Shown piece after piece: positions 24,069 to 31,887 of a DNA stretch of 37,778 bases. The DNA lies in assembly GCA_013362315.1 (NCBI GenBank), contig JABFWL010000176.1, positions 1 to 37,778 on the forward strand, read 5' to 3'. Origin of the DNA: Catenulispora sp. Its GTDB lineage: Bacteria > Actinomycetota > Actinomycetes > Streptomycetales > Catenulisporaceae. Position 1 is the stretch's first letter. Every line of letters begins with the position of its first letter. The notes under the pieces were generated by a model. That model worked only from the letters and a program-made list of their open reading frames with translations, was not told where the DNA came from and searched no databases. The translations under genes and the position numbers were made by a program.

Positions 24069-25063
24069 TGCGTCGAGGCGCGTTGGATCCGCGGACTCCG
24101 ACACAGATCGAGAAGTACCTGAGTGGCGCGCTGAAGGTGATTCAGCGGGAAGGGCTGTATAGCGGCAGCATGGATTGGGACGCGATTCACGCGCAGGCGC
24201 GGGAGTGTGCGGCGCAGTCGCGGAGCTATGCGGGTACGCATCGGCTGCTGTATCGGGTGTTGAAAGAGGCGGGTGGCGATCATAGCCATATGGCTTTGTC
24301 GTATCGGCCTCCTGGGGAGGAGGGCGGTACCCGGAAGGCGGGCACCGGAAGCGCATCGTCGAACAGTGCCGAAGATCCGCCGTTGCCGGAGGGCCGCTTG
24401 ATCGAAGGTGCGGCCTACCTCACGCTGCCGACCCTGTCTCGACGATCCGGCGGACCCCTCCTGGCGCACCGCTACATCACAGCCGGCAGCCGCCTGATCG
24501 ACGAGCTCGCCGCCGCCGGGCCCCAGGGGTGGATCGTGGACCTGCGGGAGAACACCGGCGGCAACATGTGGCCGATGATCGCCGCCATCGCCGGGCTGCT
24601 CGACCGCGGAGTCCTCGGCCGGTTCCTGCTCCCGGACGGCCGCAGCCAGGCGTGGCGCCTCAGGCGCGGCTACGCCAGCGGCTACGTCAGCCTGAATCGC
24701 CGACCGATGGCCCGGGTGCCGCACCGCGCGCAGCGCAGACGCGGCGCACCGCTCGCGGCACTCGCCTCTGCCCGCACCGCCAGCGCCGGCGAGGCAGCCC
24801 TGATCGCCCTGCGGTCCCAGTCACCGTCGCGCACCTTCGGCACCCCGACCGCCGGGATGACGACCGGCAATATCACGCACTTCCTGCCGGACGGGACACG
24901 GCTGATGATCAGCGTCAGCCACTACGCGGATGCGGAGGGGCGGTTGATCAGGGGGCGGATCGAGCCTGACGAGGTGGTTGCGGGCGGCGAAGTCGGGGAC
25001 GCCGGCGGACCTGGTGGTGGCGACAGCGCTCTGAAGCAGGCTCTTGCCTGGATCGGGGCGTAG
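24068..25063 (+). CDS. S41-family serine peptidase, candidate leader protease
   Basis: 331 residues. The GTG at 24068 shares one base with the LanC stop and removes an unlikely N-terminal extension. The N-terminal helical part shows MDWDAIHAQARE and AGGDHSHMALSY, common in S41 peptidases. The core has GWIVDLRENTGGNMWPM, ARTASAGEAALIAL with likely nucleophile Ser239, and RTFGTPTAGMTTGN. The GKG-type lysine of CtpA proteases is replaced by Met in this last motif, which places it nearer the tricorn/IRBP-like branch. No signal peptide is visible, so it should act in the cytoplasm. Because the exporter lacks a C39 domain and no subtilisin-type LanP is present, this is the best in-cluster candidate for leader removal or trimming. 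It is the last gene of the operon and converges with the ArsR gene. Confidence 0.85.
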   Translation: MRRGALDPRTPTQIEKYLSGALKVIQREGLYSGSMDWDAIHAQARECAAQSRSYAGTHRLLYRVLKEAGGDHSHMALSYRPPGEEGGTRKAGTGSASSNSAEDPPLPEGRLIEGAAYLTLPTLSRRSGGPLLAHRYITAGSRLIDELAAAGPQGWIVDLRENTGGNMWPMIAAIAGLLDRGVLGRFLLPDGRSQAWRLRRGYASGYVSLNRRPMARVPHRAQRRRGAPLAALASARTASAGEAALIALRSQSPSRTFGTPTAGMTTGNITHFLPDGTRLMISVSHYADAEGRLIRGRIEPDEVVAGGEVGDAGGPGGGDSALKQALAWIGA

Positions 25064-25067
25064 AACC

Positions 25068-25412
25068 CTAAGACCGCATCCCCCGCGGCCCCGCTTCTCG
25101 CAGCGAGGCCCGCAGCACCGCCTCCAGGAGGCCTGGGAACGCATCGTCGAATTCCTCGCGGCGCAGGCTGTTCATGCGGGAGGTGCCGGCGTAGTACTGG
25201 CGGATGAGGCCGGCCTCGCGCAGGACGCGGAAGTGGTGGGTAGCGGTGGACTTCGTGATTGTCAGGTCGAAGGCGCCGCAGGCGATGTCGGCGGGGTGGG
25301 CTGAGAGTTGCTCGATGATCGCGCGGCGGGCCGGTTCGATGAGGGCTTCGAGGACCTGCTGGAGGGGGATGTCGCGGGGGTCGGGGTGGGGTGGGATGCG
25401 GTCGGCGGGCAT
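25068..25412 (-). CDS. ArsR-family winged-helix repressor
   Basis: 114 residues from the ATG at 25412. It shows IPLQQVLEALIEPARRAII, a recognition helix region TKSTATHHFRVLREAGLIRQ and the wing YYAGTSRMNSLRREEF, typical of ArsR/HTH_20 regulators. No metal-binding CxC motif is present, so it probably senses a small organic or redox ligand, or acts constitutively. It is divergent from the quinone-oxidoreductase-like gene, with a 35-bp dyad in the 64-base gap, so it most likely represses both. It lies just after the lanthipeptide operon but points the other way (4-base gap between stops), so there is no positional evidence that it controls the cluster. Confidence 0.92.
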   Translation of the reverse strand: MPADRIPPHPDPRDIPLQQVLEALIEPARRAIIEQLSAHPADIACGAFDLTITKSTATHHFRVLREAGLIRQYYAGTSRMNSLRREEFDDAFPGLLEAVLRASLREAGPRGMRS

Positions 25413-25421
25413 GCGGGAATG

Positions 25422-25456
25422 GTACGACGACGGTCAAAGTTTGACCATGGTCGTAC
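25422..25456. promoter_or_regulatory. Dyad operator between arsR-type and oxidoreductase genes
   Basis: Nested inverted repeat: outer arms gtacgac/gtcgtac and inner arms ggtcaaa/tttgacc around a single central base, all matched perfectly, with a 3-bp imperfect joint on each side. It sits 9 bases from the repressor ATG and 20 bases from the oxidoreductase ATG, where it would cover both promoters. It contains a ttgacc block usable as a -35 box. Confidence 0.85.
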
Positions 25457-25476
25457 TTCTGTGCTCCTGTAGAGGC

Positions 25477-26517
25477 ATGACGCGAACCGTGCTGTTCCAT
25501 GAACTCGGCGGGCCCGATGTGCTGCGTATTGAAGAGCTCGAGGTTGGTGCGCCGGGGCCCGGAGAGGTGCGCATCCGGGTGGATGCGGTCGGGCTGAACC
25601 GGGCTGAGGCACTGTTCCGCGCGGGCCGCTATATCCAGCCGGTGCGGAGCTTTCCGGCGCGGCTGGGCAATGAGGCGGCGGGCGTCGTCGAGGCGGTCGG
25701 GGACGGCGTCGGCGGGGTGCGGGTGGGGCAGCTTGTCAGCACGCTGCCGGCCTTCTCGCAGAACGACTACGGCGTGTACGCCGAACGGGCCATCGTGCCC
25801 GCGGCGGCGGTGGTCGCACGACCCGAGGGGCTGGACGCCGTGCGGGGTTCGGCGGTGTGGATGCCGTACCTCACCGCGTATGGCGCGCTCGTCGAGACCG
25901 CGAGGCTGCGGCCCGGCGGCACCGTGCTGCTGAACGCCGCCTCCAGCAGCACCGGGCTGGCGATCATCGATGTCGCCAATCAGGTCGGCGCCACGCCGAT
26001 AGCCCTTACGCGCACCGCCGCCAAGCGCGAGTTCCTGGTGAAGCACGGCGCTGCGGACGTCGTGGTGACCGATGACGAGAGCGTCTCGGAGCGCGTCCTC
26101 GCCGCCACCGGCGGCCGGGGCGTCGAGGTGGTCATGGACGCGGTCGCCGGTCCCGGCATCACGGACTTGGCGCGGCTCGTCACCCCCGGCGGCACGCTCG
26201 TGGTCTACGGCGGCCTCAGCGGTCAGCCGACGCCCTATCCGGGTGTGGAGCTGGGCCTGCCCGCGTTGAACATCCGCTCCTTCACCATGCTGGAGATCAC
26301 CGGCGAGCCGGCGCGGCTGCGGCGCGCCACCGCGTTCATCGGCGCCGGGCTGCGCACCGGGGCGTTCGATCCGGTCGTGGACCGGGTGTTCGCCCTCGAC
26401 GACATCGTGGAGGCACACCGGTACCTGGAGTCGAACGCGCAGGTCGGCAAGATCGTGGTCACGACCGGCAGCGCCACCGCGACCGGCGGCACCGTCACGA
26501 CCGCCGACGCGCCGTGA
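25477..26517 (+). CDS. Zinc-independent quinone oxidoreductase / MDR-family alcohol dehydrogenase
   Basis: 346 residues of the medium-chain dehydrogenase/reductase family. The N-terminal GroES-like domain contains VLRIEELEVGAPGPGEVRIRV split by short loops and VGLNRAEALFRAGRY. The nucleotide-binding domain has LLNAASSSTGLAIIDVANQVG, where the usual GxGxxG is the looser A-S-S-S-x-G form of quinone oxidoreductases. The catalytic-zinc ligands of alcohol dehydrogenases are missing (NEAAGVVEAVG instead of GHE with His). NADPH-dependent reduction of quinones or activated alkenes is likely. The ATG at 25477 has little ribosome-site sequence before it. The gene is probably controlled by the adjacent ArsR-type repressor. 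Its 3' end overlaps the converging membrane-protein gene by 23 bases. Confidence 0.9.
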   Translation: MTRTVLFHELGGPDVLRIEELEVGAPGPGEVRIRVDAVGLNRAEALFRAGRYIQPVRSFPARLGNEAAGVVEAVGDGVGGVRVGQLVSTLPAFSQNDYGVYAERAIVPAAAVVARPEGLDAVRGSAVWMPYLTAYGALVETARLRPGGTVLLNAASSSTGLAIIDVANQVGATPIALTRTAAKREFLVKHGAADVVVTDDESVSERVLAATGGRGVEVVMDAVAGPGITDLARLVTPGGTLVVYGGLSGQPTPYPGVELGLPALNIRSFTMLEITGEPARLRRATAFIGAGLRTGAFDPVVDRVFALDDIVEAHRYLESNAQVGKIVVTTGSATATGGTVTTADAP

Positions 26518-27433
26518 GGTACGCGGCGCGCAGGTGGATGGCTCGGTCGAGTTCGGAAAGGGTGCGGTCGAAGAACTCGCGGCGGTAGGTGGTGTCTGTC
26601 AGGGCGGTGATGGCGAAATACAGGGCACTGAGACCGGCCAGTAGTACCGCGACGTGGAGCAGTTCGCTGCTGACGCCGGGGATGCGCAGGCCCAGCAGGT
26701 GCGCGTCTGGTACCGGGTGCTTGAACCACTCGGTGAGGACTTCCGGGCGGATCGCGATGGCGCCGAAGACCACGTAGAAGAAGAACACCATCCAGCTCAG
26801 CAGGCTGACTTGGATGGTCTGGCTGAGCAGCAGGTACACGAACATGTTGCGACGTTGGGCGGGTCCCAGGGCGGGGTCGGGATCGAGATCCGTGCCGTCG
26901 GCGGCGAACTCGGCCAGCGGGGTGGCCGTGCAGCTGGCGCGGATGCGGTCCGGAGTGCAGGCCTTGGGCAGCGTGCCGAACTCCTCGGGGAGCCGGGCGA
27001 TGAGGAAGGCCTGGATCAGCACCACGAAGAACGCCGCGGTCACCCACAGCCAGCCGGAGTCCAGCGCCGCTGCGACCTGCCAGAAGTCGGCGGTGAAGAA
27101 GATGACCATCCCGAACAGGGCTAGGAGCGGCAGCGCCCGGACCGCCAGGTGCCCCACCTCGCGGGCCTCGGCGACCACGCGCCGTACCGTCCAGAAGGCC
27201 AGCATCAGGCCCAGGCGCAGGAGCTCCAGCGCCGCCGCGAGTGGACGCAGGGGGCCTGGCAGCCGGGTGGAGGCGCGGCCGCCCTCGGCGAAATGCGGGA
27301 CGCCGGCGCGGACGAACCAGCGCTCGGTGGCGGCCAGAGCCGCGCGGGCGCGGGCGGCGGCAGCCTCGTCAGCGACCTCAAAGCCATCGGCACCGTCGGA
27401 CCCGGGCGTTCCCCGGGGCACGGAAGAAACCAT
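26495..27433 (-). CDS. Polytopic membrane protein of unknown function
   Basis: 312 residues with five or six hydrophobic segments, including PLLALFGMVIFF, WLWVTAAFFVVLIQAFL, QVSLLSWMVFFFYVVFGAI and VAVLLAGLSALYFAITAL. The N-terminal 60 residues are charged and cytosolic-looking (AAARARAALAATERWFV). I see no transport or enzyme motif. The ATG at 27433 has no Shine-Dalgarno sequence, but a tatagt box lies 9 bases upstream, which would suit a leaderless transcript. It sits 22 bases after the truncated acetyltransferase gene on the same strand and overlaps the converging oxidoreductase by 23 bases. Confidence 0.78.
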   Translation of the reverse strand: MVSSVPRGTPGSDGADGFEVADEAAAARARAALAATERWFVRAGVPHFAEGGRASTRLPGPLRPLAAALELLRLGLMLAFWTVRRVVAEAREVGHLAVRALPLLALFGMVIFFTADFWQVAAALDSGWLWVTAAFFVVLIQAFLIARLPEEFGTLPKACTPDRIRASCTATPLAEFAADGTDLDPDPALGPAQRRNMFVYLLLSQTIQVSLLSWMVFFFYVVFGAIAIRPEVLTEWFKHPVPDAHLLGLRIPGVSSELLHVAVLLAGLSALYFAITALTDTTYRREFFDRTLSELDRAIHLRAAYLTARRRS

Positions 27434-27454
27434 CAGAATTCGACTATAAGCCGA

Positions 27455-27667
27455 TCAGTCCAGCCGGAACACCACTTCGTCGAGCTCGACCACCAGGCGC
27501 ACCATCCGCTCGTCGGCCAGGTGCCGCCGGTGCTCGGCCAGACAGCCCTCGCGGTCCAGGCGCGGGTCGGTGAAGGCCGCCATCCGCTGCGCCTCGGGAT
27601 CGTCCTGGATCGCGAACAGCGCCGGAAGGTCCGATTCGCGCATCTCGCGCAGGATGGGCTCGCTCAT
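27455..27667 (-). pseudogene. Truncated GNAT acetyltransferase N-terminus
   Basis: 70-codon frame: PILREMRESDLPALFAIQDD then PEAQRMAAFTDPRLDREG, matching the start of RimJ/RimL-like GNAT proteins (about 160-180 residues). It stops after VELDEVVFRLD, before the acetyl-CoA-binding R/QxxGxG/A motif, so it cannot be an active acetyltransferase. The region downstream is taken up by the membrane-protein start. It is probably a deletion remnant; a short functional peptide is less likely. Confidence 0.6.
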
Positions 27668-27735
27668 GGATCCAGACTATTGCGACGTACTGACAACCCC
27701 GGTTTGGAGTGCCCGGCCTCGGAAAGTTCAAGTCC

Positions 27736-28827
27736 ATGGGGACCCATTCCGCCGCCGTGCTCCGCGTGTCCGATTACCGCGATTTCGCGGCTGAACGCCT
27801 GCCCAAGCCCGTGTGGGACTTCGTCGACGGCGGGTCCGGAGACGAGCGCACGCTGCACGGCAACACCGCCGCCTTCGACCGCTACAAGCTGCGCCCGCGC
27901 ATCCTGACGGACGTGGAGAAGGTCGACACCCGCATCACGCTGTTCGGCACGCCGCTCGACACCCCGATCGGCCTGGCCCCGATCGCCTACCATCGCCTGC
28001 TGCACCCCGACGGCGAGGTCGCCACCGCCCGGGGCGCCGGCCGCGCGGGCGCGCTGCTGGTGGTCGGCATCTTCGCCAGCCGCACCCTGGAGGATGTCGC
28101 CGCCGTCGCGAGCGGGCCGCTGTGGCTGCAGCTCTACTGGCTGCGCCAGCGCGCGGTGCTGGAGCAGCTGGTCGAGCGCGCCGAGGCGGCCGGCTACGAG
28201 GCCTTCGTGGTCACCCTGGACGCCAAGCAGATCGGACAGCGGCTGCGCGATATGCGCAACGAGTTCTCCCTGCCGGAGGGCATGGCGGCGGTGAACGTCG
28301 ACCCGGCGGAGATGGCCCAGGCCCACCAGGCCACCGCCGGCGACTCGGCGATCGCCGCGCATGCCGAGTCCTCCTTCGATCGGGCCCTGACCTGGGCCGA
28401 CCTCGCGTGGCTGCGGGCCCGGACCAGCAAACCGATCCTGGTCAAGGGCGTGCTGACGGCCGAGGACGCCCGGCTGGCGGTGGAGCACGGCGTCGACGGC
28501 ATCGTGGTCTCCAACCACGGCGGCCGGCAGCTGGACAACGCGATGGCGTCGATCGACGCGCTGGAGGAGGCGGTGCAGGCGGTCGGCGGCACGATCCCGG
28601 TGCTGGTCGACGGCGGCTTCCGGCGCGGCACGGACGTCTTCACCGCGCTGGCGCTGGGCGCGACCGCGGTGCTGCTGGGACGGCCCTTCCTCTGGGGGCT
28701 CGCGGTGGACGGCGCGGACGGCGTGGGCAGCGTGCTGACGATGGCCACCGCGGAGCTGAAGCACACGATGACGCTGATGGGCACGCCGAACCTGGCCGCG
28801 ATCGAGCGGACGGCGGTGCGCCCATGA
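27736..28827 (+). CDS. FMN-dependent alpha-hydroxy-acid oxidase/dehydrogenase
   Basis: 363 residues from the ATG at 27736, which follows ggaaag; a GTG at 27709 in the same frame is less well supported. It is a TIM barrel of the glycolate/lactate oxidase family: VSDYRDFAAERLPKPVWDF, IGLAPIAYHRLLHPDGE, WLQLYWLRQRAVLE, ILVKGVLTAEDA, VVSNHGGRQLDN (catalytic His261, substrate-binding Arg264), then VLVDGGFRRGTDVF and the phosphate-binding LGATAVLLGRP. It oxidises an L-2-hydroxy acid to the 2-oxo acid, using O2 or an acceptor. In some NRPS pathways such enzymes (HmO type) prepare arylglycine precursors. It overlaps the phosphopantetheinyl transferase gene (ATGA), so it may belong to secondary metabolism. 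Confidence 0.9.
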   Translation: MGTHSAAVLRVSDYRDFAAERLPKPVWDFVDGGSGDERTLHGNTAAFDRYKLRPRILTDVEKVDTRITLFGTPLDTPIGLAPIAYHRLLHPDGEVATARGAGRAGALLVVGIFASRTLEDVAAVASGPLWLQLYWLRQRAVLEQLVERAEAAGYEAFVVTLDAKQIGQRLRDMRNEFSLPEGMAAVNVDPAEMAQAHQATAGDSAIAAHAESSFDRALTWADLAWLRARTSKPILVKGVLTAEDARLAVEHGVDGIVVSNHGGRQLDNAMASIDALEEAVQAVGGTIPVLVDGGFRRGTDVFTALALGATAVLLGRPFLWGLAVDGADGVGSVLTMATAELKHTMTLMGTPNLAAIERTAVRP

Positions 28828-29516
28828 CGGACCGGGTGAAGGTCTGGGTGATCCGCACCGGCGCCGCGGCCGCGTCCGCCGAGCGCTACCTGGACCTGCT
28901 GGACGACGACGAACTGCTGCACGCCGCCGACTTCCTGCGCGAACGCGACCGGGTGCGGTACCTGGTCGCGCACGGCGCCCGCCGCCTGATCCTGGGCCGG
29001 GAGCTCCAAACGGCGCCGGAGTCGCTGACCTTCCGCGCCGATGCCACCGGCAAGCCGGAGCTGGACGGCGACGGCCGCCCCCGCACCTCGCTGGCCCACG
29101 ACGGCGACCTGGCGCTGCTGGCGGTGACGCCGCGGCGGACGGTCGGCGTGGACGTGCAGCAACTGGTCGAGGGCCTGAACCCGGTGGACATGTCCGAGAC
29201 CTACTTCCTGCCGTTCGAGGCCCGCTACGTCGCCGGCGGCCACGACCTGCTGGAGCAGACCGACCGCTACGCGCGCCTGTGGACCCGTAAGGAGGCGGCG
29301 GCGAAGGTGGCCGGCGGCGTCGGCTGGGCCAACACCCGGGCTGCGGTGCTGCAGCGGGACCTGGTGGCGTGTGTGGAGCCGGCGGCGCCGCACCGGCACC
29401 GGGTGGCGCCGGTGGAGGTGCCGGCGGGCTACCGGGCAGCGGTGGCGCTGTTCGGCGAGGCGGCGTTCCGGGTCGAGGTGGCGGCGTTCGAGGTCGCGGA
29501 GTTCGAAGGGGTCTGA
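28824..29516 (+). CDS. Sfp-type 4'-phosphopantetheinyl transferase
   Basis: 230 residues. The magnesium/CoA motifs are clear: TVGVDVQQL (Asp110) and LWTRKEAAAKVAG (W153, K156, E157, K161). Upstream there is FLRERDRVRYLVAHGARRLIL, normal for the N-terminal half of Sfp-type enzymes. It transfers the phosphopantetheine arm of CoA to a carrier-protein serine. In this window the free ACP (11040) and the carrier domain fused to the ligase (12817) are candidate substrates; no other carrier genes are seen here. The ATG overlaps the stop of the hydroxy-acid oxidase gene. It lies about 4.5 kb past the lanthipeptide operon, so cluster membership is plausible but unproven. Confidence 0.93.
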   Translation: MTDRVKVWVIRTGAAAASAERYLDLLDDDELLHAADFLRERDRVRYLVAHGARRLILGRELQTAPESLTFRADATGKPELDGDGRPRTSLAHDGDLALLAVTPRRTVGVDVQQLVEGLNPVDMSETYFLPFEARYVAGGHDLLEQTDRYARLWTRKEAAAKVAGGVGWANTRAAVLQRDLVACVEPAAPHRHRVAPVEVPAGYRAAVALFGEAAFRVEVAAFEVAEFEGV

Positions 29517-29585
29517 GTCACTGCCACAAGCCTCTGGGTCCACAAGCCTCTAGGTCTCCCTCGCACCAGGCATAGTCCTCGGCCG

Positions 29586-30899
29586 TTGTCTACGATCGAG
29601 GCCGTGGCAGTGCAAACCGGGGTAGCCAACACACCGACGGCCCGCTCCTGTCTATGGCGGCATCGCGACTTCCTGCTCCTGTGGGCCGGGCAGTCGGTCA
29701 GCGAGATCGGCTCCCAAGTCACGGTGCTCGCGTTGCCGCTCGTCGCCGTCGTCCTGCTCGACGCCGGCACGCTCCAGGTCGGTCTGATCTCCACCGCCGC
29801 CACCAGCGCCTACCTGCTTGTCGCGCTACCGGCGGGAGTCATCACCGACCGTATTCCCAAGCGCCGGTTGATGATCTGGTGCGACCTCGCGCGCGTGCTC
29901 CTGATCGGCTCGCTTCCGGTCGCCGCAGCCGCCGGAGTGCTGACGCTCGCCCAGCTCTATATATGTGCCCTGCTATCCAGTGTGTTCAGCGTCCTGTTCT
30001 CAGTGTCCTACCAGACCTATCTCCCCGCGCTGCTGGCCGACGACCAGCTGATGGACGGCAACGGCAAGCTCGGAACCTCGCAGTCCGTGGCCCAGATCGC
30101 CGGGCCGAGCCTGGGCGCCGGGCTGGTCGGCCTGGTGGGTGCGGCGAAGGCCATGACCGGCGACGCGATCTCCTACGCGATCTCAGCTTTGTCGCTCTTG
30201 GCGATCAAGACCCCGGAACCGCAGGGCGGGCCGGCGTCCGGCAGCCGCGAACGAACACCGGTGCGCACTCAGATCGGCGAGGGACTGCGCTATGTGCTGC
30301 GCGATCCCATTCTGCGCAAATCGGTGGCCTGGAGCGGCTCGGCGAACTTCTTCGTCATCATGGTCGAGTCGCTGGGCCCGGTGTTCCTCGTCCGGACCGT
30401 CCACCTGCGCCCCGGCTACGTCGGCCTGCTCCTGGCCCTCGGCGCGGTCGGCGGCGTCGTCGGCGGCCTGGCCTGCGGCCCGCTGGCCCGCCGGGTCGGC
30501 TCGGCACGGATCAGCTGGCTGTCGATGACCGTGTTCGCGCTGCCGGGACTGCTCATCCCCCTGGCCGGACACGGTCCGCTGGTGCTGCTGTTCGCCGTCG
30601 GCTGGATGTCGTGGACCTTCGCCTCGACGCTGTGCTTCATCGCGCTGACGAGCTACCGCCAGGCGACGTGCCCGCCGGAACTGCTCGGGCGGGTGAACGC
30701 CAGCGCCCGCTGGATCGTCTGGGGCACGCTGCCGCTCGGCGGCCTGGCCGGCGGCGCGCTGGGATCGGCGATCGGCGTCCGGCCGACGTTGTGGCTGGCG
30801 GTGATCGGCGGCTGTTCATCAGGGCTCTGGTTGCTGTTCTCGCCGCTGCGCGGCATGCGCGACATCCCGATCAGCGCGCCCCGGCCGGAGCCGATCTGA
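29586..30899 (+). CDS. MFS transporter (MFS_3 / enterobactin-exporter-like)
   Basis: 437 residues with about twelve hydrophobic segments. FLLLWAGQSVSEIGSQVTVL opens the first helix, and the A-like loop is AGVITDRIPKRRLM. These are hallmarks of the MFS_3 group, which includes EntS and macrolide exporters. The TTG at 29586 has no obvious ribosome site; an in-frame GTG at 29604 is an alternative. It may export a small molecule. It is on the same strand as the oxidase and transferase genes but after a 69-base gap containing a short direct repeat (cacaagcctct, twice). Confidence 0.88.
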   Translation: MSTIEAVAVQTGVANTPTARSCLWRHRDFLLLWAGQSVSEIGSQVTVLALPLVAVVLLDAGTLQVGLISTAATSAYLLVALPAGVITDRIPKRRLMIWCDLARVLLIGSLPVAAAAGVLTLAQLYICALLSSVFSVLFSVSYQTYLPALLADDQLMDGNGKLGTSQSVAQIAGPSLGAGLVGLVGAAKAMTGDAISYAISALSLLAIKTPEPQGGPASGSRERTPVRTQIGEGLRYVLRDPILRKSVAWSGSANFFVIMVESLGPVFLVRTVHLRPGYVGLLLALGAVGGVVGGLACGPLARRVGSARISWLSMTVFALPGLLIPLAGHGPLVLLFAVGWMSWTFASTLCFIALTSYRQATCPPELLGRVNASARWIVWGTLPLGGLAGGALGSAIGVRPTLWLAVIGGCSSGLWLLFSPLRGMRDIPISAPRPEPI

Positions 30900-30935
30900 G
30901 GTCGCGCCGTGCGCTAGATCGCTGCTGCCCCGCCG

Positions 30936-31853
30936 CTACCCCGCCGACGAGGGCTCGGAGGCCGTGGGCGGCGGGCAGCCGCCGGAAGGCGCGGCGACCG
31001 GCGCCGCCACCGGCAGGCCCGCCGACTGCGGCGGCCGCACCCCGAACCCGGCGCCGGTCCGGGCGTCGAGGAACGCCTCGATCAGGGCGGTGTGCACCGG
31101 TCCGTTGGAGGCCACCAGGTCCGCGTCGCCCGGGTGCCACTCCAGGCCGGCATAGGTGGTCGCCTTCCCGCCGGCCTCGCGCACGATCAGCACCCCGGCG
31201 GCCCAGTCCCACGGCCCGCACCGCTGCTCCCAGTAGCCGTCCAGCCGGCCCGCGGCCAGCCACGCCAGGTCGATCGCGGCGCTGCCGGTACGCCGCACGA
31301 CGCGCGAGCGGCGGAACACCGAGGAGAACTCGGCCAGGTTGTCGTCGGGGTCGAAGGCCCGGGTCGGCGGGAAGCCGGTGGCCAGCACCGCGCGGTCCAG
31401 CCGCGGGACCGGCGAGGCGCGCAGCCGCCGCCGGCCCTCGTAGGCGCCCCGCCCGGCCTCGGCCCAGTAGAGGCGCCGGCGCGCCACGTCGGCCACCACG
31501 CCGAGGGCCAGCCGCTGGCCGTCCCAGAACGCCAGGGAGCAGGCGCAGTGCGGGATGCCGCGCACGAAGTTCGTGGTGCCGTTCACCGGATCGATGAACC
31601 AGGTGGGACGGGACAGGTCCATCTCGGCCAGGCCGCCCCCCTCGGCCACCACGGCGTGGTCGGCGTGGGTGGCCTTGAGCCAGGACCGGACCAGTTTCTC
31701 GACCCGCAGGTCGGTGTCGCCGAGCTGGCCGGCCAGGTCGGCGCAGGAGGATCTGAAGCGCAGGCGGCGGGGCTGCGCGGAACGGCGGATCAGGGTGGCG
31801 GCCTCCCGGGCGACGCGGATCGCGCCGAGGGTGGCGGGGCGGGGCAGGGGCAT
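30936..31853 (-). CDS. Inositol monophosphatase-like protein with altered metal site
   Basis: 305 residues from the ATG at 31853, which follows gaaggac. The family motif DPxDGTxNF appears as WFIDPVNGTTNFVRGIP with Asp replaced by Asn. The preceding paired-acid motif is AEGGG instead of an EE pair. The C-terminal GPWDWAAGVLIVREAGG is intact. The changed residues normally help bind catalytic magnesium, so activity may be weak, lost or shifted to another substrate. The C-terminal 40 residues are Ala/Pro-rich and look disordered. It is the last gene of the leftward inositol-type operon, 34 bases after the ATPase. The context (importer plus IolD) supports a role with inositol phosphates or cyclitol phosphates. 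Confidence 0.85.
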   Translation of the reverse strand: MPLPRPATLGAIRVAREAATLIRRSAQPRRLRFRSSCADLAGQLGDTDLRVEKLVRSWLKATHADHAVVAEGGGLAEMDLSRPTWFIDPVNGTTNFVRGIPHCACSLAFWDGQRLALGVVADVARRRLYWAEAGRGAYEGRRRLRASPVPRLDRAVLATGFPPTRAFDPDDNLAEFSSVFRRSRVVRRTGSAAIDLAWLAAGRLDGYWEQRCGPWDWAAGVLIVREAGGKATTYAGLEWHPGDADLVASNGPVHTALIEAFLDARTGAGFGVRPPQSAGLPVAAPVAAPSGGCPPPTASEPSSAG

Positions 31854-31887
31854 GGCGGGTCCTTCATCAGCTTTCTCGTCGAGCGCT

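Noticed and set aside
15553-25063. Thiopeptide, sactipeptide or lasso peptide cluster
   Set aside because: There is no YcaO, radical SAM or asparagine-synthetase-like cyclase; LanB is full-length and a LanC with complete zinc ligands is present.
25068-25412. ArsR-type gene as pathway regulator of the lanthipeptide operon
   Set aside because: It points away from the operon and has its own divergent target with a dedicated operator; no similar dyad was seen in the cluster's control region.
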